A DNA stretch of 64,000 bases. Source: Madurella fahalii (taxonomy: Eukaryota; Ascomycota; Sordariomycetes; Sordariales). The stretch is taken from NCBI GenBank assembly GCA_029876055.1, contig CM056878.1, forward strand, positions 3,596,001 to 3,660,000, given 5' to 3'. Under the pieces are notes generated by a model. It worked only from the letters and a program-made list of their open reading frames with translations, did not search any database and had not been told where the DNA came from. Numbering within the stretch: the stretch's first letter is position 1; each line of letters opens with the position of its first letter. Below, one piece after another: positions 56,633-64,000 of this stretch. The position numbers and the translations under genes are program-made.

Positions 56633-59377
56633 TCTGGGCGAGCAGCCGGCCGGCCCAAGGGCAGGTCAATCTCCCACTCTCTCTCGTGGGAACTTGCGGG
56701 ATGGTAATGGGCAAACCGAATGCGAATCGAAGTCTAGTGGTATCTCAAAGCAGCCATGAAGGATCGCAAGGCCATGAGAACTAGGCGGAGACAGATTTGG
56801 TCAGCTCTGGGTCATGCGATAGACGTCTGTCCTCGGCATGGGCAATGGGTTCCGCAGGACTCGACAGAACAATCACATATCAGGTTGGAGGGGAGGGGAG
56901 CGGGCACGCGACTCACCAGGAGCAAGAACAATGCAAGACACCCAACGCCAAAAGCACAAACGCAAACGCAAACGCCTGATTGCGCTCAATGGCACCCAGG
57001 ACGGGCGACTGTGGCCTTAGCTGGGAAGAGGATGTTCAAGATGTTGTTTTTTGTGCTGCTTCCCCAACCCCGCAACTAGGGATTCGAAGCAGTATTATTG
57101 TTGAGGGCGTTTGCAGCAGCGCGCGACTTGGAGCGGGAAGACACAACGGCTTTTCGCAGCGGTGGTGGTGTCACAAAGAAAAAAATCCGGGCCAGGGCCT
57201 GTTGTGTTTACTTTCGGCAGCTCCTGGGACGGGAACCATTCGGCGGCAGAAGCGGGCGGCAGAAGCGGGCAGCGCAGCCCAAAGGCTCGAAATGCGGGTG
57301 GTGGGTGGGGTGCACGGGCCAGCTGCCATCCAGGTTCTTCCCGCGTGTTCTGCAGCCCAATCAGCCCAATCCTTCCCAAGAAAGTACGGGCGAGGCACAA
57401 GCCGCGAGCCGCTTGGCCTCTCCCGCTCGTTCGAATCTTGGATGGCAACGTCGCGGCATGTCCAATGGTCGCCGTTGTTGACAGCCGTCGCCGCGGCGGG
57501 CCCGGCATGCCTCTGGCCCAGACCCGTCAGCCTCGCTTCCCCCGCAAACGGTCATGTAATGTGTGCTCTGTGAGAAGGGGAGCTCCCGCGGATGCGTCAC
57601 GTCCTCTCTCCAAGGAGTGCCCATGTTCCGCGGAAGCGGCCCCGAGAGATTTGAACCGTTCAACACCGCCCGTCTTGTTCTACGCCGCACACACAGACAC
57701 AGAGGCGCGCACACACACACACTCACACACAAACACTTACACTCGCTCCCGCCGCTATGATGGATACTTTCCCCTCTTGCCTCGGACGCGGACCCGCTCA
57801 TCTCGAGACGCGTCGTCTCTCGGCCAAGACAGCGAATGGAAGCATCAGTCTGCAAAAACAAAAAGACATTTTTGGAGGGGCTGGTGATGGGGCTCTTTGG
57901 GCATCCAATCCGATGAAATTGTGCAATCTCATCACTCTGACAGGCTGTGACAGGCCCACTTGCACAGCGAATCGCGGAGCCCAGCGACGGACCCCTGAAG
58001 TGCCTGGCGAATCCGCGGCTCCGGGCTGGGACCGGTGCGGTGTGGGGTGTGGAGCAAAACCAGGCCTGTTCGTCTGACGTCGAACCGAACCAGCCTCCTT
58101 GTCCCATCCCAGACTTTCCATCCTGCCACTTGTCCCGAAGAACCCGGAACCGGTGTTGCACGACACCCAATCTGACAGGCGGATCAATGCTGCTCCAGAC
58201 GGCTGCTCTACGTAGTACGAAGCTAGACAGACTCACCCAGAGCCGAGCACAAACGACGAGCGACGAGTCTTGATTCGACGTATACACTTAGAAGAGCGTT
58301 GTTTGATCAACGCTGGAGCAAACGCTTGCCTGTGTTGCCGAGCAACCAGCCACCGATGGGGCTCTCGGTGGAGGTGACGTAGCCAGCTCATCCAGTGTTC
58401 ACCAGCCACTCAATCGAGGGGCAGTTCATGTCGCCTCTCTGTTGGCGGATGCGATAGAAACCACCCCATCCAGCGTTGATATCCACAACGGGTCAGTTGC
58501 CGTCGTTCTGATGTGGTCATGGAAACCCTTTGACCGCGCTCGCTTGGGCCGCAGCCACCTCTCGTGTTGGAGTGGTAGTGAACCAAGCACTCCTGTCAAT
58601 CGGATGATTACGTACGATTAATTTGCTCCCGGCCGGCACTCTTCGAGTGGCCTGTTTGCTAACGTTGTCTCGACGTTTGACATTGCGGTGTCGGACTGAG
58701 AGCAAGTACACTTTGCGTCGGGACATACCATTCCCCACGCCCTTGTGCACATCCATGCTTACAAGTTCAACTGTTCTGCCGAAGACTGCCCAAGACTGCT
58801 CCTGGCACGGTCATATGAGACGGTCATTTGTGTTTCTTTCCCATTAGACTCTGGACAACCAACAATGCGAGACACAGCAAGAGAATTGGCAAAACCAAAA
58901 CACCATTGTCCCTTATGCTTTGCCGCAGCCCTGTGTACAAACCAAATTACAACACAATTGCCCTTGCGACCTAAACTCCCGTAGCAACCTGGTGCATCTA
59001 GACTCCTGTAACCCTCTTATATGTCTAGAACATCCAAAACTCCCAAGAAGAAACAAACCCCGTCACAGCCAACCCATCGTAGCTCAGTTTGGCGGTTGTA
59101 CCAAAAACATTCCCAGTTCGACAACCCACACCAGCGCCTCAGACACCCTCCCCAGTAGCCATTCCAGCACCGCAACCACCTGAACGCCGGCCAAAACGAA
59201 TCTGACAACCACCAATAGCACGGCGTCAACCACGCCGCCTCCCGATTGCTGCTCCTCTGCTTTTCCCTCTGGTGTCGCCACTGCGGTCACCTTTGTGCTG
59301 TCGGTTTGGAAAGAATCCACCGAGGAACCAGCAGCAGACATCATCTCATCCATCTCTTCGGGAGGCGGCGATTCCCG
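56633..59377. other. 2.7 kb intergenic region
   Basis: Upstream of the coiled-coil gene and downstream of VAM7. Open frames here are compositionally biased and cross a CA repeat (57710-57722), so none is called. The stretch 57240-57275 has short GGCGGCAGAAGCG direct repeats. Confidence 0.5.
57710..57722. repeat. Short CA microsatellite
   Basis: (CA)6 followed by interrupted CA units to about 57750. Confidence 0.8.
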
Positions 59378-60573
59378 TCACAGACGCTTGACGCGGTCCT
59401 TGGCGACGCCGAGCTTGCGGTCGACGACGTCCACGTCCTCGTTCTGGCGATCCAGCATGTCAACATGGCGGTTGATCTCATCGTTGATGGCCAGCCCCAT
59501 CTCCTTTTGCCGGCGCAAAATCCTCGCCAGCGCCTCCACCTCGTCGTCCTGCTCCTTCATGATATCCTTCTGCAGTTGCAACACCCCCTCATTATCCAGC
59601 TCTCTGGTCCGCTCCGTCTCGGGCAGCGGCGCGCCGAGCACCCTCCCCCCGGTCCTGGGCACGCTGGGGCCACTACCCCCCATCAACGCCGCCCTGTCAC
59701 CCGCGCTGGCTGCTCCTTCGCCCCTCCCGTCCGCACCACCCCCCCCGACCGCCAAGCTCGAGCTCAACTTGTCCAACCCATCCCTCTCCACCCTCGCAGC
59801 GGCGATGAGATCCCTCCGCCTCCTGAGCTCGCCCTCGCCCAGCCTCCGCTCCTCCTTCAACACCCTCAACCCCTCCCCCAGCGAAGCCAGCAAGCTGCCC
59901 GCCCTGACGAGGGCCCTCTTGGCCTGGGAAGCGGCCTCGACCCTAGCGCCGTTCTCGAACGCGGCGTCGCGGCGGCCGAGGGCGACCCTGGCCTCGTGGA
60001 GGGCGGCCTTCAGCTCGCGGTGCATGTCGAGCCAGGTGCCGGGGTCGGCGGCGCCGGCGGCGAGGTTGGCGTCGCGGAGGGAGGCGGGGGGGATGCGGGC
60101 GGCGGCATCGAGGCTCAAGCCGGACACGGAGGCCGAGGCCGGGGGCCCCCCACCCCCACCGCCACCGCCACCGCCACCGCCGGGGGGAGGCTCAGGAAGG
60201 CGCGCCAGGCGGGGGCGTCGCGCCAGCGGCGGTCGGGCGGCTCGGCGATGGCGCGCAGGTAGCGCTCGAGGCCGGCGCGCCGCTGCTCCGTCAGCTCGGG
60301 CGACGACACGGTCGACCGGAACCACGACTTGGCCGGCAGCGGCTCGGGCGGCGGCGCCCCGACGTGCGCCGTCAGCGCCTGGTGGAGCGCGGCAAAGTCC
60401 GAGTAACGCTTCTGCACCACGAACGACCGCAGCGGCAGCCGGACCGTGATGTTGTAGAGCGTGTACGGCTTGGTCGACTTGTTGCCGCCGCCGCCGCCGC
60501 TGCCGCCGCTGTCGTCCGCGGGCGGCGTGTAGAGGGATGTCGTGGGGATGAAGATCTCCAAGGGCGGCGCCAT
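59378..60573 (-). CDS. VAM7: PX-domain SNARE of vacuole fusion, frame break in linker
   Basis: Vam7 is the soluble Qc-SNARE that binds phosphatidylinositol 3-phosphate through its PX domain and drives homotypic vacuole fusion. The N-terminal frame (from 60573) carries MAPPLEIFIPTTSLYTPP and the PX domain: YTLYNITVRLPLRSFVVQKR, YSDFAALHQAL, LPAKSW and RRAGLERYLRAIA. The C-terminal frame (to 59378) carries DPGTWLDMHRELKAALHEAR, GALGRRD-like text and the SNARE helix QKDIMKEQDDEVEALARILR with LAINDEINRHVDMLDRQNEDVD. The two frames differ by one base and must join within about 60120-60190, a linker of C/G runs and a GGTGGC repeat. Every GT to AG pair I can find there has a length of the wrong phase, so a one-base indel explains it best. 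Adding one base would give 398 residues, as expected for filamentous-fungal Vam7. It is probably one intact gene with an assembly error. Confidence 0.88.
60120..60190 (-). repeat. GGTGGC repeat and homopolymers at the VAM7 frame break
   Basis: On the minus strand this stretch reads a C6 run, then four GGTGGC-type hexamers, then G5-T-G6-C5. It encodes Ala-Val repeats in one frame and poly-Gly in the other, and is the place where the PX and SNARE frames must be joined. Confidence 0.8.
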
Positions 60574-61714
60574 CGAGTCGGTCGGTCGACGGGAGCTATG
60601 GTCTGTCTGCGCAGCAGAGTCTGTGTTGCCGGTTCCAGGTTGCCAGTTAGTAGAACTTTGTTGTTGTTGGTTGCGAGATGTGATCCGGGAACGGAAAGTA
60701 AGAGCACCCAGCTCGATGGTGATTTTCGACCCGGGCTCGTGGGCACCAGAGAGGTTCGTTGAACGTGGGCTTCAACGGTTGGGCACGTGCCTCTGTTCGG
60801 TCACTGCGCCGAATGCACAAACGATGGGGCGGTCGTGGACGGCGGCCAGACGGGTGTTTCGGACGATGGTCAGGAAGCGGCCGTGTCGATTGATTGCTCG
60901 CGCAGCTGTAACTCTAAGTAGCGCTGGAAAACTGGACTAAAAACAAAGAGTCGGGTATCTCTCGAGAGCAAAACGAAATGCCAATTCGGAAAGCTTGGAC
61001 AAGGAGGAAAGAAGCTCTTTGGTGCCTGCTGAGGTTTGGCACGAGATCATTGGTGTCATCGGTTGTCGGATCGGGTTTCGAGGCTGACGGTTGCCAGGCG
61101 AGTGTCGCCCACTGCAGCTGCTCGGCGCTAAAGCCTCGTCCTCCACACCAGGCGCCAACCCCGGACCGCCCTTTCTGCATCCCTCCCGGCGATCACCTCC
61201 ACTACTACAAAAAAGTGGTTCTGTCCTGGTGTCGCTGGTCTAGTCTATTAAGATTGTGCGCACAGCCAAGCACCAAAGTTGCGGTTCGGGACAATCCTGC
61301 AGCCTAAGTAGTCGTGTGCTTCCAGGCTGCAGTGCCTTTTTATACCGAGGTAGTTACCTTCGCAGTAGGCTGCAGCATCTAGAGCACTTCACAGGGCAGG
61401 CAGCAAAAGAACGGAACGTGCCAATGTCCAGAACTCAGTCTATCAAGTCCCTCGTATATCGACTAACTCTGCGCGATGGCTATGCGGGAAAGCCAGTGAG
61501 TGTCGATGGAGTGCACCGAATTAGTGCAAGGGTATAGAGGGCAACTCCACACCAAGATGGGCCCTTTTAGCCATTACCAACCGCGCTCCAAGTCATATGC
61601 ATCGTGTACGTCGGCCCGTAGCTTGTGGCCCGATAATTACCTCCTCGCAGTTTCCTCCAGACACGCTCCACCGTTTCGTGGGCCGCCACCAATGCCGCAA
61701 GAACCCGTTGCCCC
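60574..61714. other. VAM7 promoter and EB1 3' region
   Basis: A 1.1 kb gap between two minus-strand genes. The 150 bases next to 60574 are the probable leader of VAM7. No coding frame with recognisable content is present. Confidence 0.55.
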
Positions 61715-62667
61715 TTAGAATGTCTCTTGGTCGTCCAGCTGCTCCGCCTCGGGGATCTCGAAGCCCTCCTCGGTCGAGTAGAGGATTGTCTGGATTTGCT
61801 TGACCAGTCCGTCCTCCTGCTTCTCGAGCTCGGGGTCTTCTTCGACGGCTTGCTGGACGAGCAGTTCGATGTCGCGCAGCTTGGCAAAGTAGAAGTCGCG
61901 TTCGCGCTCCAGGCCGACCACCGTCTCCTTGAGCGTGGCGTTCTCCTGCTGGAGGGCGGCAGTCGCGGCGCCACCTGCCGGCTTGACCCCAGCCCGAGGG
62001 CCTGTGGTGGGGGTTACGCCGCCGGGGCGCCTCGCAGCACCGCTCGGGGCCCGGGCAGTCGGTCCAGAGCCGGGAGGCAGCGCGCCGCCTTTCCGTCTGC
62101 CGACCGCGTCATAGTCGCCGCCGGGGTAATACTGGTCCCAAAACTTCTTTGTCCACTGGAGAAACTCCAGGTTATCCTGCATCTTGCATTTGACAAGCTG
62201 CTCGACTGGGATAGACCGGTCGATCTGATGCTTCGTGAAGGTGTCTGCGGCAGCCTGTCGTGAGCTCTACGCGTCCAGATCAACGGCGCAGCGGGGGTCT
62301 CGGCGAACTCACTCTGGAGGACCTTGAAGTTCTGGATGTAAGCGTATTCGCTATTGACGTTGAACTTGACGCGGGACATTGGCACGTCGAGGAAAATGCT
62401 GTCGTAGACCTGGCAGAGAGCGGCACTATCGCGAATCCCCTTGTCAGCTCCGGGTGCACACAGCGGGGGAGGGGCAGGACCTACCCAGTTCCACACTGCT
62501 CAACCTTGGTGATGTTGAGCTGCAGCAGGCTGTTGAGCCATTGCACGAGTTCTTGCCTACGGAACGAGCCTCTGTCAGTCGGCATTCTTGGGGTCTTGGG
62601 GCTCGCGAGGGCGAACGGCAACGCAAGAAGAGGCAGGGGCGGGCAGAACGGACCGAGATTCGCCCAT
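61715..62667 (-). CDS. BIM1: EB1-family microtubule plus-end tracking protein
   Basis: Four exons (62667-62654, 62556-62485, 62425-62313, 62244-61715; introns 97, 59 and 68 nt) encode 242 residues. EB1/Bim1/Mal3 binds growing microtubule ends and recruits other plus-end factors. The 14 nt first exon encodes MGES plus two bases. Splicing gives MGESRQELVQWLNSLLQLN, then VEQCGTGAALCQVYDSIF, SRVKFNVNSEYAYIQNFK, and KHQIDRSIPVEQLVKCKMQD with NLEFLQWTKKFWDQYY, i.e. a complete calponin-homology domain (residues 1 to about 125). A Pro/Gly/Ala-rich linker with Arg/Lys follows. The C-terminal coiled coil and EB-homology motif are at about residues 170-235, with EEGFEIPEAEQLDD and the end QETF in place of the animal EEY tail. 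The first donor is CG followed by GTCCGT, an off-consensus site, but the frame and family sequence leave no alternative. Confidence 0.94.
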
Positions 62668-64000
62668 CTTGACCGGATATTGTGCAGAATCACTGGAACA
62701 AGGGAGTTGCAATGGCGAGCTTGACGGCGAGAAGTCGCAATCAAACGGGGGGATTGAGCGGGATAAAAGCGCGTTTGCAAAGAACAAGACGGCAGGCAGC
62801 GATGAATGTGTGGACCAAAACGGAAGCGACTTTCTTCCTCTGGCCGTTGATGATCATCGAAATCAAAACCCGAAAATCGGGCGTCGGCCAATTAACCATG
62901 GTGGGGGTGTCTTGGTGATGCTTACACGGTTTGATTGGCCTGTGCACTCCCTACCCGCCGAACCACGTGACTCACAGCTGGCAAGACCCTGACCCTTTTC
63001 CTTTCAATATGGAGTCTTGAGTCCTGCGTGAGGTAAGTGACAGTATTTAGATCCTAAAAGAACCCAAAAGAATGCATTCATGACTAATGTCGACACTCAG
63101 AAGTTCCATTAGGTCCGATTGATGTAGCAGCATAACAGGGTTAGGGTTGAGGCACCGGTTCTCCGCATTGCGGATAACGCTGCATAGAAAAAGGGATAAA
63201 GTACCTGAAAATGAGAGCGTGGGGGCTCGGAGCCGACGGCACGGGTCTGCCCGGCGACGAGGTGATAGAAATTCGGAGGATTACAAGAACCATTTTCGTA
63301 GAGAGAAACTGAGCGTTAATTATTTTTTCTTTATTTTTGATGATTACTACGACAAAGAAGGAAGAAAGGAGAAAGGAAAGGAATATAAATAGTCGGCGAC
63401 GGATGACAAGCGATATACCAAGTATCCTTGGTCCCAGTACAGACAGATGTCTGCAACATGATTAGCTCCGCAAATCAGTGAGGTGTCCATCACGCATTTA
63501 AAAATGGGATTGGGAGCTGGAGGTGACCAGACTGTCTAGGCGTTGCTGGATCAACCTCGTATCTCAAACAATACCGACGATCGTCGATGGGTTTCAAGAG
63601 TCCGCGCTTCAGCCAGCGATGAGTCCGCTGTCAAAATGTCATATCCAAGCCCTGCCACACAACTGAAACATGCGTGATGCGGTGTATAGATGTCCGATAC
63701 CGCTAAAGTTCTGCCCAGTCAATATACAGTTGGCATTTCCGCTGATGTTGTAAATGACACGACTTATTATATGAGTGTCGCTCAGAGCGCAAGATGTTTA
63801 CAAAGAGAATATATGCGGTCTAGTTAGCCATAAATGAGAATGTACAAGTAGCTGGAAGCATTTTTGCCACCTGCAACCGTACCACAACATACCACATAAT
63901 TGGGGTGCTTTTCTGTGATACAAATCGTGCATATTGACAAGTAGGTATGTTGAGTACTTCCCAGTCCTTATTTAAGGCCGCTTTGCGCACTTCACCTGTG
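62668..64000. other. EB1 promoter and right flank
   Basis: No supported gene. A telomere-like GGGTTAGGGTT lies at 63138-63148. The sequence past 63300 is AT-rich. TTATTTAAG at 63968-63976 could be a TATA-like element for a gene to the right of the window. Confidence 0.5.

Noticed and set aside
57361..58287. 308-codon open frame on the minus strand
   Set aside because: Part of it is a Cys/Val/Leu run created by the CA microsatellite, and a competing 258-codon frame covers the same DNA on the other strand. Neither shows a domain.
59295..60449. 384-codon plus-strand frame across VAM7
   Set aside because: It is antisense to clear PX and SNARE sequences and consists of Ser/Pro/Ala-rich shadow translation.

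Overview
The window is nuclear DNA of a filamentous ascomycete, most likely a sordariomycete and plausibly Chaetomiaceae-like. The grounds are GC-rich exons, short 49-202 nt spliceosomal introns with GT..AG ends and CTAAC/CTGAC branch sites, gene spacing of 0.5-4 kb, and a protein set typical of Pezizomycotina: HET-domain protein, low-affinity cAMP phosphodiesterase, LAMMER kinase, GH16 and a DIP2-type adenylating protein. I see no tRNA or rRNA gene, CRISPR array, intact transposon or virus. Gene models were built by joining exons at splice sites that restore family-conserved sequence.

Layout, left to right. 1-1766 has no supported gene but holds an old diverged tandem repeat. An MFS transporter (1767-3667, -) and sideroflexin FSF1 (4296-5588, +) diverge from a 628 bp shared promoter. 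After 3.8 kb without a supported gene come a six-exon LAMMER/CLK kinase (9416-11856, +) and an unrecognised intronless gene (12870-14390, +). Four minus-strand genes follow: long-form RNase Z TRZ1 (15201-18137), App1-type phosphatidate phosphatase (18625-21525), DEAD-box helicase DRS1 (22125-24627) and a single-pass membrane protein (25564-27538). A small secreted GH16 enzyme (29625-30542, -) diverges from a flavin reductase-like protein (31917-32869, +). Then come PDE1 (33643-36292, -), with an unusually long first intron, and a Q/P-rich protein with a PARP-finger-like Cys/His block (38113-40509, -). The DIP2-like protein (42134-48117, +) and a HET-domain protein with a hydrophobic C-terminal module (49790-about 53446, +) follow. 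The right part holds a KE/RE-rich coiled-coil membrane protein (54320-56632, -), the PX-SNARE VAM7 (59378-60573, -) and the EB1/Bim1 microtubule plus-end protein (61715-62667, -). The last 1.3 kb has no supported gene.

The genes do not form a metabolic cluster. Most are housekeeping: RNA processing (TRZ1, DRS1, LAMMER kinase), membrane traffic and lipids (APP1, VAM7, DIP2), mitochondria (FSF1), cAMP signalling (PDE1) and cytoskeleton (EB1). The accessory members are the GH16 enzyme, the HET-domain protein and the orphan genes.

The points most worth a second look are two reading-frame breaks, each repaired by one extra base in a GC-rich low-complexity tract (HET gene at a C7 run, VAM7 in its PX-SNARE linker); a premature 3' splice site in the LAMMER kinase that would give an unproductive transcript; a start-codon arrangement in TRZ1 suited to dual mitochondrial/nuclear targeting; a 742 nt first intron in PDE1; and a GC-AG intron in the flavin reductase-like gene. 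No clearly new biological system was found. The HET/membrane fusion and the PARP-finger-like protein are the best candidates for undescribed biology.
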